From assembly GCA_022495005.1 (NCBI GenBank), contig JAGYXB010000687.1, positions 1,426,001 through 1,490,000 of the forward strand: 64,000 nucleotides of DNA, written 5' to 3'. The notes under the pieces are model-generated. The model saw only the letters and a list, made by a program, of their open reading frames with translations. It was not told the DNA's origin and did no database searches. Source of the DNA: Rhyacophila brunnea. Lineage: Eukaryota; Arthropoda; Insecta; Trichoptera; Rhyacophilidae. The translations under genes and the position numbers were made by a program. Position 1 is the stretch's first letter; each line of letters opens with the position of its first letter. Below, one piece after another: positions 11,900 through 24,620 of the stretch.

Positions 11900-14800
11900 A
11901 TGATTCGCCTACGTTTTACATTTAATACAGTATAAGAATTACATTATAATGTATAAAGCTCGTAATTACATCTTCCTCTCTATATATCTCATTGTTTAGC
12001 AGTGTATTGTTATTTACCAATACTTACTTGATCTACTCCTATGATTATTTTCGGTAATATAAAATATTCATGTACATAATTATTTGCCTTCAGCAATTGG
12101 AAAATATCTCTTTAAGTGATAAGTTAGCAGTAGTAGCCATCTTAATATGGCACTTATCATACTAAATAATATCCCCTAACTAATCTTCGAAAATCTTACG
12201 TACTCCAAGCGCACGCAAGGGAAAATACTTAAACAAACCCCGTCCTTTTATCATAAATAAACATCAAATCCTCGAGCGTTCGCCATAAACAAAAGAGCTT
12301 TATAATTTAATTCCTGGTCCGTTCTTTCTGAAAGGCTTCCCTCGTCTCGGAAACTTGCGCAGACATAAAATATTACAAATGAGATTACTTTTGGGCCAAC
12401 AGAATATTTAAATCTCGCCAGATTTATCCGAATTTTTAAATACAATATTAGATATACGTTTACGGTACTATTTATAGCCCAATAAACGTTCTAGCTATAA
12501 TTGTAACTATTGATGTACCAATATAATCCTTCACATACAAAAGTATTCAAGTAGATAAACTTTCAGGGTGTTTTATGAGGTTCTGTTTATTTTTCACATA
12601 TTGTTTTCATCTAATACGTTGACGAATGTAATCATAAGCCGGCTCTCACATCTAAACTCGTCACGTCTGCAACGTGTTGAAGTCGTCGATGTGACATCAT
12701 CGTTATTCACAAAACACACGCTATCTTAAGGACCTTCGCACACTGCTGGAATAAAACATTTTAGTTTGAAAAAAACATCTGGAGGTACATGTAACTATTT
12801 TCAACCGACACGCAGCGCAGGTATAATCCCGAAATGTCGCACTTCGTCATTCATTTTGGCTTGCCGAGTGACGTCACTGTCCTCGCACAGCCTTGCTATA
12901 CGCACATAAGAAAGTTGCATGTTGCGCTCAGTTTTGATTTATGACTATTATCCCAGTCGAGACGATTTTCAATGTGAACTGTGACTGGGCTAAATATTTA
13001 CCATATGAAATATTAAGAAAAATGGTTATGCAATCTATTTAATCAATTTTAATTCAACTAGTTTTTTGCTATCATTGATTCGTACTATTGTTTTAAAACA
13101 AAATTCTATTTAAGTATATATCATAAATTTATTTGGTAAAATATTCATCCACTAAAATATTATCCAACCATTTCGTAAATACTTAATCCATTTTAGTTCT
13201 TGAGATATGTAGGTCGATCTTCATAAACTATAGAGCCACTCTTGCCAATATGCTACAGAAAAAAAAACTACCAAGACTCACGCCGCATGTGAGTTTATTT
13301 TCTTTCATTCCTTCGCCAGTCTGAAAGCAGCCACGACGGTGATCACGTACCGCAGGAACGACACTCTGGAGACGGCGGATCTCAAAGGTCAAGCCGGATG
13401 AGCGCAAAGCAGATGCGGTATCTAGCACTCGGGTCAAATTATTATGACAGTCATAATTTAGAACTCAAAATTTGTTTACGATGTCGGAAATATATAATCA
13501 ATATCAACCGCACTTTAAAAGTTTTAAAATTGAGTGCAAACGGCCATCTAATCTAAAAGGCGATTATCGTTTAGAAACATTTCCAAAAATCTGAAACATT
13601 TTGCAACATCTTATGTATCATATTAAAATAAATTCAATTATTTGATCAGGGATTAGACACACTGACATAATTTTGGTTTCCATTATCATCATCTATTAAG
13701 TTGTTTGAGTTTCGCAATTTTATAAATATTTTACGAATTAAATTGCCTATTAAAATATTTACATTGTAAACATTAATTAAAAATAAATTCACAGTAAGCA
13801 AAAAACCGTAATATCAACCCAAAAAATAGTGACTGTCTCTTAAAAGACCAAAAGCATTGGATAATTTGACATGTAAAGCAAATGCTTATAATTAATAACA
13901 TATAACTGCAGCAATTTAGATGATTTCCCATTTTAAATATAAATATATATTTATCTGGAGAGTTGTTTTAATGATGATTGTCCTAAAAATTTGTACGGCC
14001 TATTAAGTAGACAAATTCAAAGCCTGTCCATTATTCTCAGACTAAATGGCACCATTTTTCCGCTCCGAAACTTGTTTGCATAATAATATGTTCCTTTTTG
14101 TAAACATCAAGTTTCGGTAGGTGGATTATTTACTGCGGCTTTTGAAGACAAGAATTTTACATTCTTATACCAACAAAAAGTAATGTACCTTCTGCTGTCT
14201 TACAAATGGAAAGAAAACCTTAGATATATTATATTTGTACCGATACATTCTTACAATATTCAATATATTATACGATATAATATAATAATAGTAACATAAC
14301 GCTATTTTTAGTTAGCTGACTGCATCATTGCAATATAAAAATAGTACAAGATACTAAAACATAACATTTTCTACCACAAATAAAACTATAAAAATATATG
14401 TTTGTTACTCATGGTAACTTGAGGGACTCTTTCTCGAATTTATCTCAAAGAGACTTTTTTGATGACAAATAGTTTGCAGAAATATTTAAAATTTGAGAAT
14501 AATTGAATTACGTTTCACACATCTGACGATATTTGTTTTAAAACATCAATATAGTACTGAAAATCAAAAATAAAACGTTATGAAATTCTCTATCATGTAG
14601 TCAGTCGCTCGGTTCGAAGGCGTTTGCTTTGAAAAAAGCTAATTAGGTTGATCGTCTGGAGTCTGCGGCTCCCCGTGTCATTCCACCTATCGCCTCCAAT
14701 TGTCTGCCCGCAGCACCACGACACTATTTTATATTCCAGTGCCTCCAAACGTATAAATGCTCGGGTACCTCTATAATATGTAAATAAATAAAATCCGGCA

Positions 14801-15000
14801 ACCCCTATGCCTATATCCATGCTGATAACTTATGAAGATACATTATATTTTTTTAAGTTATGAATATCACAATGAAGAAATTGCATGACATATCACTAAG
14901 CTCGTGTGGCAATGGACTTTCTGGTTGTCTGAAAATAAGAATCTTTAGTGAAAAAATAATTGTGATAAGACCAGGGAACTCAGAAATAATGGGAACTGAA
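11900..15000. other. Non-coding stretch with three mixed-composition blocks
   Basis: Blocks of higher GC lie at about 12620-12930, 13220-13440 and 14590-14780. The first contains a full cAMP-response-element palindrome TGACGTCA at 12869-12876. The third contains GCTAATTAGG, a homeodomain-type site. Open frames at 13228-13437 and 14593-14820 (minus) coincide with these blocks, but no protein family is recognised. AT-rich DNA lies between them. Confidence 0.35.
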
Positions 15001-15008
15001 TTACCTAA

Positions 15009-15072
15009 CGGGTATGGAAAAACAGGCAACTGATCTCGAGTGTGGAAGAATATGGGATAAACTTAAACACGT
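15009..15072 (+). repeat. Short dispersed repeat, copy 1
   Basis: The segment begins GGGTATGG and runs into CTCGAGTGTGGAAGAATATG and GGGATAAACTTAAACACG. The same order occurs at 53097-53160 in the same orientation with few differences. Too short to assign to an element class. Confidence 0.5.
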
Positions 15073-15639
15073 GTCAAGAAATGCTTTCGTTTTATGCACT
15101 GACGCTCATTCAATATCGGTGTATAACACATACTAATGCATGTCTATAATGTGTGGTTCATTTTTGTAGGACACTCACACATTCAAAACCCTGCGTCAAA
15201 ATGTATTGTATTGAGGAATAGCATATCGGAATTCTATTTATTAATCTGTTCTGTGAATAAGACCGATTAGCGCGGTCGATGGACGATATTAGGAAGATAG
15301 CCGAAGTAAGTTGACTATAGGTGATATGGAAAAATATATCTTTAAAAAAGATAGATTAGGAAATTTGATTTTAAAATGTTTTTTATAAGTACGCAAAAGA
15401 AGATAAGAAGAGTTTAATACGCTTCAAAATAATAACACGTTATTTTGTACCAGACAATTTTAAACGGCATCTTATATAAAATTTCTACCGTATTTCTGAT
15501 GTAAAGGTCCACACAGATTACCAACAAAAATAACTGCATAGAAGAATCAAGGAATCTCAACTAGCTCGAAAATGTTATAGCCAAAATACTAGTGTAGCTA
15601 CGTCATATAATAAATCCTGAAAGCAATATTACGAAATGT

Positions 15640-15905
15640 ACCTAATTGATACCTTGAGTTTCTGGCGCCAAATACTTTAGACACCATGAACAAAGCACAA
15701 ACGAACCAATTAATGATCCAGAGACTAGAAATAAACACTTTGCCTAAGCCGCATTCTGCAACATTTCTCGTCATAGATCGGACAATCTAAAGAGACTGGT
15801 GGCTTTGGGTAGTCTCAGAGAAAGAGCGTCGTCGAGCTTGAGCAACCAAATGAAGAAGCTTATCGGGGACAGTATTCATTCTTCCTTTAGGGATGGAGAG
15901 TTTTG
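15640..15905. other. Unresolved coding-like patch
   Basis: A balanced-composition patch with long but interrupted open frames on both strands; the minus frame is broken by one stop near its middle. It could be a decayed transposon or gene fragment, but no family motif was recognised. Confidence 0.2.
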
Positions 15906-16124
15906 ATCACGCACAATATGACTGCATTTATATATTATTATGATCCGACTAAGTATAAGATATAAAACAAATTGAATTTAGGTACCTATATAAAATTCAT
16001 TGTATTTATTAATCTAAAATATTTTAAATCTAGTTAGTAGATTAACACCCAATACGATCAAAATATGAGACGACAAGTCCTTAACTCTTCACTCCTTTTT
16101 TTTCTAAATATATTTTATGCATCC

Positions 16125-16328
16125 CTATGTATCCCCAAGCCGTCGTGCTATGTCCCAGGGTACCTCACTTTGGAGACCGCTGCTCAGTGTAGAGTAGACA
16201 GTCGGTACATTTAATATTTTATCGCTACCGCCCCAGTATCCGCCGGCCTTATCTAGCTTCCCAGAATTTACCCCAGGGGGCATGTTCGTGTTAATTACAA
16301 TGTTGCTATTATTATAAGGAAACAACAC
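16125..16328 (-). other. Unrecognised short open frame in a GC-richer block
   Basis: An open frame of 67 codons whose C-terminal part is Gly/Ser-rich with aromatic residues (KAGGYWGGSDKILNVPTVYS) and ends in a stop. Codon usage and composition stand out against AT-rich flanks. No family is recognised, no clear splice acceptor was identified upstream, and it may simply be a conserved non-coding block that happens to be open. Confidence 0.2.
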
Positions 16329-16329
16329 G

Positions 16330-17535
16330 AGAAATATTCATCACATCGTAACAGTTAGTACGGTACGATGAAAATTATTAAATTACTATTACTTCTCAGA
16401 TTTTCATTTGGACCTACGAGTAGGTATTCTACGTTGGGACGTTTCTATCATAAATATATTTTTTATCCAAAACTGAATATGTATAAGATTTAAGAATATT
16501 TTATTATAGAAACAATCGAACGATGAAGTTATTGTATACTGTAATCTACCTTAATAATTGATCACATAGCAAATTGTTGCCTGCTTATTAGAATGTGAAG
16601 CACCTAAGTGAAAATATAATTATAATGAATAATTTGCATGAATTATAAACAGATCGATAGCCTAGAGGTAAAAGCACTCACCTTTAAAGTAAAAGACATG
16701 AATTCGAGGCCTACTGAGTCCAACTTTTTTTTCTGCTTACGTAAAATGATGTTTTTTCTACAAATAATTTTATTTCTTTATTCATCCTACTCATTTTATT
16801 CATCATTTTTTTACATGCTACGTAAGTATAATATTCCGCAGTGGTGATTTTTTAAAATTTGCATACAATAATCCCGGAATATAAAACATTATGTGTATGT
16901 GGCTTAAAATATATTAATGTTTCCGGCATTGATAGTCTGTCTTAATTTTTATCAATGCTTTTGATAACATCATCATTATCGGCCTGAATAAATCCACCTC
17001 TAGATTAAGTCTTTACTAAACTGATTCCATCCCTCTTAGTCATATGAAATATATTACCGGTTACTTCATAATAACTTAACTTTGCCTATGTCTACTTTTC
17101 AGACGTACTGTACCTACTACTTGAATGACTCGATTTTTCTTACGGTGGTCTCTTCGAAGACCTACTCATTCTGCCCATTTATATTTAATTTTTCTACCAA
17201 AAATATTATACATATTTTAAAGTCAAAATCTTTAGACCACCAGAGTGTGTAATGTTGATACCCTTTCAAACTGAAAAGTTCTTCGTTACATGAAAACCAG
17301 AAAACTACAGTAAATACTCCGTTATAAGAGGACAAAAATAAGGCATTCCCCAAATAAAAATCAATGATATTGATTTACACGTGGCAGAAAACACCTCATT
17401 ATTTAGTGACTTAACAATGAAAAAATATGTAAGATTTCAGAACTAATTTCTAAATAGAACAAAAAAAAATATTTTGGGTACATGTGCGCCAATTTTCATA
17501 GCCGATGTTGGCAAATTCATGAATTCAAGAAAGAA
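16330..17535. other. AT-rich non-coding stretch with one tRNA-like remnant
   Basis: A tRNA-like sequence at 16651-16724 (plus) has an A box TAGCCTAGAGG and a B box GAATTCGAGGCC, followed by a T run. The acceptor arm does not pair, so it is a SINE head or pseudo-tRNA. Otherwise nothing was seen. Confidence 0.4.
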
Positions 17536-17537
17536 AA

Positions 17538-17572
17538 CCTAACCTAACGTAACCTGACCTAACCTAACCTAA
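17538..17572 (+). repeat. Interstitial insect telomeric repeat (CCTAA)7
   Basis: Seven consecutive pentamers: five are CCTAA and two are single-base variants (CGTAA, CCTGA). CCTAA is the complement of TTAGG, the canonical insect telomere unit. Such interstitial tracts can arise from telomere-healing of a break or from retrotransposon activity. Confidence 0.85.
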
Positions 17573-17574
17573 CA

Positions 17575-18630
17575 AATAATAAATTTGTTTGCAGCTGGCT
17601 TTCTGTAAACCGATAAGTACCATATTTTGCTATATCTATTGAATATATAGAAGAAATATGAATAGTATGACCTACAGATTTAATTTCTTCACAAAACAAA
17701 ATCTAAAAAACCCTACCAATTATTAATTATTTAGGTTGACAAACATTTTTTTAAAAATGACTGAAAACATAATGCCTAAATCAATATTTGATGTCGATAT
17801 ATCCAGATATTATACGATAAAAATCATTTCAAAAACTCATACGAGTATTGTATTGTATTCATTCAAATTCTGCTATATGCACACGTATATTAAGTCTGTG
17901 GTTACTTTTTCGTTTGACTTCCTCTTAAGAATCACCGTATTCGGTATGTGTGCAGCTTCACCAAAATCTTTCAGGTAGCACAATATGATGAAGTAAAAAT
18001 AACTTCTATGTTGCCTGACCTCCTTTTAGGGAGATAACACGGGAAACATTAATAATATATTTATGTAATTAATAGAGTACTTAAATTATATCGTAGATTT
18101 CTCTTAAAACTAGGAATTATAAAGCTTGGACTTGCCAAAAATAGTAAAAATAATTCACAATAATAATTGCATTATAAAACACAAACACTAAAAGTAGAGT
18201 GAGTTTTATTCCTCCGTGTAATATTATAATCATAATTGGGTGTGTATGTAATTATAATGTTGCACACTAACGCAACGACAGACGAGAGGTGTAAAACTCC
18301 CTTCGTTAGCGCGGCATATTATCTGTCAACACATTACAATAAATTTCGCCTCACAATTTCCCTCGTCACGTCATTATAAAGGACCATTTTGTTTGCAAAG
18401 CGCTTTAATGTGCCGCTAAATATTCAGATTTTTTTTTTTGAATGCGGTGTAATCTTTCGTGCGCTCGTAGAATTTATTTTTTCCAACTATATTTTTATAT
18501 GAAGAAATATTTTTAATTATTAACTCACTCTTATACCGATAAAAAATTACATGTAGCATAATTTTCAAAACTTGTAATGTGTCATCTACTTGACACGCAT
18601 GAATGATCAAGCATACACAAAGCGCCCCAT
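17575..18630. other. Non-coding stretch
   Basis: AT-rich. The part at about 18240-18420 is of mixed composition with several CG dinucleotides. No gene seen. Confidence 0.4.
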
Positions 18631-18633
18631 ACT

Positions 18634-18823
18634 GAAGTAGGGAGTAAGATCATGTTAACGCGCGTGTTTAAAGATGTACCGAACCGAAAAAAAAAATCTT
18701 CAGTTATCGTTTGTCAATGTATGGCCACGGCCGTATGTTGTAGCTTAACCACTGGAAAATGCCAATAGAAATGGCGTATTTCAAAAAAATACTACTTTAT
18801 TCTTAGATCAATAATTATAAATA
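18634..18823 (+). mobile_element. Partial, tip-deleted copy of the giant palindrome element
   Basis: This fragment starts with the central words of the left arm of the 19192-20571 palindrome (GAAGTAGGGAGTAA, then TTAACGCGCGTGTTT and GTACCGAACCG). It passes an A run and then jumps directly into right-arm sequence (GGCCGTATGTTGTAGCTTAA, ATGGCGTATTTCAAAAAAA). The other half of the hairpin tip is missing, as expected when a hairpin tip is deleted. The outer arms are absent. Confidence 0.7.
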
Positions 18824-19191
18824 TTTACATTTCGCAATCGTTATGTCCCTCAGCTCAACAATACACATTTTAAGTTCAATATATTTGTTTTGAGGTAATC
18901 AAGTTTGAAGATTGAATTCAAATATATACGAATTTGGTAAATATTTATTGGTAGAAGGTAAAGTTTTTGTGTAGACAAGGTGTAACGATTAGGTGATATC
19001 ACTTCCCACAATACTATTCTTTAATTATATAAGTTGCATTTAACATAATATTAATATAAACAATAATCTCTTTATGCCGTAAAATATACACTTCTGCTTA
19101 AAGTTGTAAAGGTATTTCAAATAAAATTATTGAGTCTTTATAACTCGTCCAACTACTTCTAAAACTCAGAGAACCATTCATCACTTCTTAA

Positions 19192-20571
19192 GGGGGGACA
19201 TGCTCGTCGAAGGTCAAAATTGAGTTTTTATTGTATTTTCAAATCATGATCCTGGACACTCCTTAAACGTTGTAGATAATCTATTTATATAATTTTAAAG
19301 CCTTATTATCCTTTATAGTTATTGTAAACATTTGATGACTGCATAAAGTATTTTTGTTACATAAAATAGTATTCTTTTAAACCTCTCGCTCTAATGTTTT
19401 AGAATATAGTCATATTTCGGTACATAACTGTGCAGTGGTGTTAAGATTTTTTACATTTATTAATTTTTAAACGCATTTATAAAACCATTAGTATAATTTA
19501 TTATGAGATAATTTTTGTAAAATATTCACAATAAAAAATTATATTGATAACCTCTGTGATCCCAAATTTGACAAGAATTAGGCATTTTATTATTCAAAAA
19601 ATCGGCAAGATTAACACATTTGAAGATGATTCTAAAGATATTTATTATAAGCTATGTCTTTGACCATTCAAGTGTGATAAACATCTTATGAATAATGATT
19701 GCTTTATAATAATTATTGACCTAAGAATAAAGTAGTGTTTTTTTAAAATACGCCATTTCTTTTGTCATTCCCTAGTGATTAAGCTACAACATACGGCCGT
19801 AGCCATAAATTGACAAATTATAATTAAAGTGGGGAGTAAAATTATGTTAACGCGCGTGTTTGAACATGTACCTAACCGATTTTTTTTTAACGGTACATGT
19901 TCAAACACGCGCGTCAATATCATTTTACTCCCTACTTCAATTATAGTTTGTCAATTTATGCTACGGCCGTATGTTGTAGCTTAACCACTGGGGAATGACA
20001 AAAGAAATGGCGTATTTCAAAAAAACACTACCTTATTCTTAGGTCAATAATTATTATAAAGCAATCATTATTCATAAGATGTTTATCACACTTGAATGGT
20101 CAAAGACATAGCTTATAATAAATATCTTTAGAATCATCTTCAAATGTGTTAATCTTGCCGATTTTTTGAATAATAAAATGCCTAATTCTTGTCAAATTTG
20201 GGATCACAGAGATTATCAATATAATTTTTTATCGTGAATATTTTACAAAAATTATCTCGTAATAAATTATGCTAATGGTTTTATAAATGCGTTTAAAAAT
20301 TAATAAATGTAAAAAATCTTAACACCACTGCACAGTTATGTACCGAAATATGACTATATTCTAAAACATTAGAGCGAGAGGTTTAAAAGAATACTATTTT
20401 ATGTAACAAAAATACTTTATGCAGTCATCAAATGTTCAAAATAACTACAAAGGATAATAAGGCTTCAAAATTATATAAATAGATTATCTACAACGTTTAA
20501 GGAGTGTCCAGGATCATGGTTTGAAAATACAATAAAAACTCAATTTTGACCTTCGACGAGCATGTCCCCCC
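19192..20571. mobile_element. Giant palindromic element, TTAA-flanked
   Basis: The left arm (19192-19872, 681 bp) and right arm (19892-20571, 680 bp) are reverse complements, differing at roughly one base in thirty by eye. They are separated by a 19-base T-rich spacer. The ends read GGGGGGACATGCTCGTCGAA. Both ends abut TTAA (19188-19191 and 20572-20575), the duplication made by piggyBac-type transposases. No open frame codes for a transposase, so it is non-autonomous. A transcript through it would fold into a duplex of about 680 bp. A chimeric inverted assembly join is less likely, because the arms differ at scattered positions and a related fragment lies nearby. Confidence 0.85.
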
Positions 20572-20575
20572 TTAA

Positions 20576-21060
20576 GAAATATTCGACAATGTCGCCTGCA
20601 GATAAAACTTCCGAACGAATTGTGTATTCTTATTGTTTAAATATTTTAACTTTCGCTTTGGCGCACAAAGTTTCGACACAGGATCATACACGCGCCGAGC
20701 TTTTTGCGCGATTCTGTATAATGCTTTTAATATTCAGCGGCGCTTTAAATTTGATACTCACACCGGCTACAATGTTCTTAATCGATAATTGAAATCATGC
20801 GTTAAAATTGATGAGATCTATTTTCCATCGCGGCTGTCACTCACCCGCTCACGACGAAGTTTGCGGAAATTGATAAAATACTTTTGAGTGTTTAATGAGC
20901 GCGCGATGGTGATCAAATGGCAAACACTAATTATTGCGTTACATAATCGAAAGGCTTTATAACGTTTTATCGAAAATTACTCAAAATACTTAAGTGAATC
21001 AACGCTCTTACCCATCTATTGTTGTCCGACGTTGTATTTATACACGCGCCTAGAGAAAAT
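20576..21060. promoter_or_regulatory. Mixed-composition non-coding block, regulatory candidate
   Basis: It starts directly beside the palindrome end. GC-richer and high-complexity, it includes an ATCGATAATTG stretch and a TCACTCACCCGCTCACGACG stretch. The open frame at 20562-20792 overlaps the transposon end and is not credible as a gene. Confidence 0.3.
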
Positions 21061-21064
21061 TTAA

Positions 21065-22440
21065 TTAAATTTTGAGGACGATACCTTAGAAATTTTAATA
21101 TTAATATCAATTTTACAAAATTTCTTGCGTATTAGTATTCTTTGTAAGAAAAGATTTTTTATAAACTCTTTATGTTAATAAATTAAACACAAAAACCTGT
21201 CAAAAATCTATATTTATCTTATGGTCAAGGTTTTCTTTCTACTTTTCGACTTTCTAAAATATAAAATTGATAATATCGTAATAGTAAATAAAAATATTTA
21301 ACATGTGCATAATAATAAAACATAATAATTCTGATGTCTTTCCAATAAGAAATAACAGTAAATAAAATTGACAAATCTATATATAAAGGCGATTGACTAA
21401 ACTTCGTTAACTATATATTTTACAACTACCTCCAAATGTTTTTGTTAATATAAATGACCTAATTATAAGATTCACCGAATTATATTTTCCTTTATGGCTG
21501 AACTTTAAAGTAAAACTTCAAAGATATCACAAAGAAATTTCCAGTTGAAGTAATTTCAAAGACTCAATAATACTAAAGTATCACTAAAAACATTACAATT
21601 GATAGAATTTCAAAGTGATTGTTCAATCAGACTAACAGCGATCAAATTTTACACTTCCGTAAGTTTACATCAGAGAAGTCAAAATTTATATGAATATTAA
21701 AGTACCTACACGTCAACATATAGGTAATCAGTTAAAATTATTTTAATCGCAAAAAATTATACTGCGGCTAACTCAGAAAATGTGACAAAAACCCTAATGG
21801 AAAGTCGTCATGGGAAATCCGGGGCGCAGTTCATCTAGGACATAGCTCAATGAGAGGATATGCAAATTTCTGCGTAGAGAGATCACATGGATACAATGAC
21901 AAAACCTCGAACTGTCTATGTCTGCGTATACACGAGCAAAGGCGTCTTTTCACGGTTGTCGCTACGACTTTACTTCGATCTCGTGATATACAATTGGCAG
22001 CACACTATGTTATGAACTATTCGAACAAGTTTACGATAATTTATTGCTTATTATTTGTAGCAATTTTAAATATTGTGAACTAATAATTATAGTAATCTAT
22101 CCAAAAATAAATGAACAGTAGCTATATAAAAAAAACTGTTTAAAAGTTGTATAAAACTGTTTCTAAACATTTTAAATATTTATTTATCTGACAGGAAAAT
22201 TATTTGAAACAGTCTACTTTTATTACTTGTATAGATAATTCTATGCATATTTTAGTTTTTTTTTTTAAATATGCGTACATTTGTCTATACAAATAATAAA
22301 TAATTAAAGTAGGTTATTTCAACGAACTTGACATAGGATAGTTCTTCATTTAGTTGACGAATAATTGTATACGTTGGTTATGGGAAAGTTTATATCGAGC
22401 ACACGTGATATCTCCACATAACTACGAGAGTTCTAATTAT
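21065..22440. other. AT-rich non-coding stretch with a small foldback
   Basis: At 22205-22320 two arms of about 50 bases are imperfect inverted repeats (TTGTATAGA...GCATATTT against its complement) around a T run, a degenerate foldback. The open frame at 21850-22083 has no recognised product. Confidence 0.4.
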
Positions 22441-22880
22441 TGAGCGCACCATTTTTTCCCATAAAGCATTCACTTATTCCACTAGTACATACTATACAAT
22501 GTAGATATAGAAACTACCCCTCATGTACATCGTAAGTATCCAACACATTGCAAAACTCCACGTTACGTCCCACAAAGAGATAAATTGCGATTTTATTCAG
22601 CGGCCGATTTACTTCGTCGCGTTTTCCGCATTCGGGGGCTCGATGGATCGCTTATCCGCCCCACGGAAAAGTGCATCGTAAAGACCGCCATTCGTATGCA
22701 AAGCTGCTCTCTAAATTATGGCGAATGTCGTGTGTGACGTCACGACAGGAAGTGCACTTCACCGGCTGAACGTCGAGCGCCAATTTAAAGATCTAATGCT
22801 ATCGCGGACTCGTTTTGCGATATCATTTTTATTTATGTCTACAGCCATTTATATCGTATTTCAACAATTTATTATTATGT
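22440..22880. promoter_or_regulatory. Regulatory candidate block with CRE and octamer-like sites
   Basis: A high-complexity block. It contains TATGCAAA (22695-22702), matching the POU octamer core, and a perfect TGACGTCA (22735-22742). CG dinucleotides are frequent and repeats are absent. The overlapping open frame (22718-22909) lacks any recognised motif. Confidence 0.35.
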
Positions 22881-22980
22881 ATGACGGTAAGTTGAAAATA
22901 TTGTTATGATATTTTATAGTAATAGCAAGTTATTTATCATAAAAGATTTATTTTACGACGAACAATAATACGATTTATTT

Positions 22981-23240
22981 CTGTGGTAAGATGGCAAAAT
23001 ATGATATGTCCGTTGTTATAAATTGTTTAGGAGAGCAATTTTAAAAAATCGTTTAAAAAATATTCAAACGATGAACAAATCACATATTGATTCAACTTGT
23101 TTCTCCCAACTTATAAAACCTCTTAATACGAGTACCATATTTTGATATCTTGTAGATCTATGAAGGTCTATAATCTATGATCTATGATAACTCAATTTGC
23201 CAAAAAAACTGACATGTCATGTTTTGCCATCTTATCACAG
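22981..23240. mobile_element. 260-bp MITE with 30-bp inverted ends
   Basis: The ends are inverted repeats: CTGTGGTAAGATGGCAAAAT on the left matches the complement of the right end with about three differences over 30 bases. The flanks ATTTATTT (22973-22980) and ATTTATTC (23241-23248) form an 8-bp target duplication with one mismatch, pointing to a hAT-type transposase. No coding capacity. Confidence 0.75.
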
Positions 23241-23249
23241 ATTTATTCC

Positions 23250-24200
23250 GAGATATTTACGGGAGGGGGGTTTCTCTCGAGTATCTTAAAAGTGCGTCAA
23301 CCAATTGTCGTTAGAGTTAGATTAGTGAAATATGTATGAAGAAATCAATACATTCCTTTCCTATAAAGTTGCACATTGTTACTTAAGTACATCTTTTTAA
23401 TTTTTATTTTACATTCAATGTACTTCATTCTACCGTTATATTATTATATAGCAATGAAATAATCTGACAAGTTTTTGGTAGTTGCCAAAATTAAAGATTA
23501 ATATTGATAATTGTATTTCAGTTTATTATGTTTCCCCCTTAATAAAACATATTTTAGAGTTATAAGATCAATAGTAAACACTATTAATCGGTGTCATCTT
23601 ACAACATTATACCACATATACGAAACGAAGCCTGTATTGGGAATATATGATATGTGCGAAAAGTATTAAAAATAATCAAATAATTGCTTCACTTAATTAG
23701 TGTTTAGTTAATATAATTAAATAATATTCAATATAATTAATAATTAATAATACTATAAATACGTATTCCTTGCTTCAAAGATGAAGAAAACGTAGCCACA
23801 AATTAGAAAATCTAATAACAATAAACATGGAGAGAAAAGAAAAAATAGAAGATAAGTTGAGGTAGCTTGGTTGCGGTAACAGAGGGGAAACCACATTGGG
23901 TCTTAAATACCGGATAACTACATCTCAAAATAGACAGATCCACGCAGAACCATAGAGCTTAATAATGGTGATAAATACCTACATATTATCTCCATCACCC
24001 GCCAGAGCCACAAAAATATATGTAGTGTATGTAATTATGAGAAATTGAATCGATGTAATTAATTAAAAATATAATTTGAATTTACAAAGATATTTAGGAA
24101 GATAGTTAGGCCCAAAAATCACAAAACTTCTCAAAAAACACGTTGCTTAATCATAATAATATTTGTAATATAATTTAAATCTTTTGTAAGATAAACAAAA
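23250..24200. other. AT-rich non-coding stretch
   Basis: No gene, RNA or repeat structure recognised. Confidence 0.4.
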
Positions 24201-24204
24201 TCAG

Positions 24205-24620
24205 GCATAACAAACACAGCGCCGCGTCGCTCCCCTCTGAGTAAAAAAAAAATTAAAAATCACATCAAAAATTCGCCGCCAATTTGTTTGTTTCGCGCCG
24301 GAATAACAATTTTTGAATGTCCGCGAATCCGAGTAACAAGCAACTCCATCATCGCAAGCGGCGACAGCTTTCAAATTTAATTTCGGAACAGCTCGAGATA
24401 ATAAACGCGCCAATAAGTTGAACAAGATCGGATATTGGCTGGCTGACACATTTCGTGACGGGCCGGCAATCGTACCCGCGACTCGCGACTCGCTGCTCGG
24501 CCCAGAATCATCTGATCGGGGTTAAATGGATCGACATCGCTCAATCATCAATACGTATGCTGCCGTAACAAATTGAACTGCATTTCGCTATACTAGTTTA
24601 ATAGCAGGGCTGTTTTAACC
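24205..24620. promoter_or_regulatory. Mixed-composition non-coding block, regulatory candidate
   Basis: About 400 bases rich in CG words (GCGACTCGCGACTCGCTGCT near 24480) between very AT-rich flanks. The minus-strand open frame at 24201-24449 has no recognised product. Resembles the other complexity islands of the window. Confidence 0.3.
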
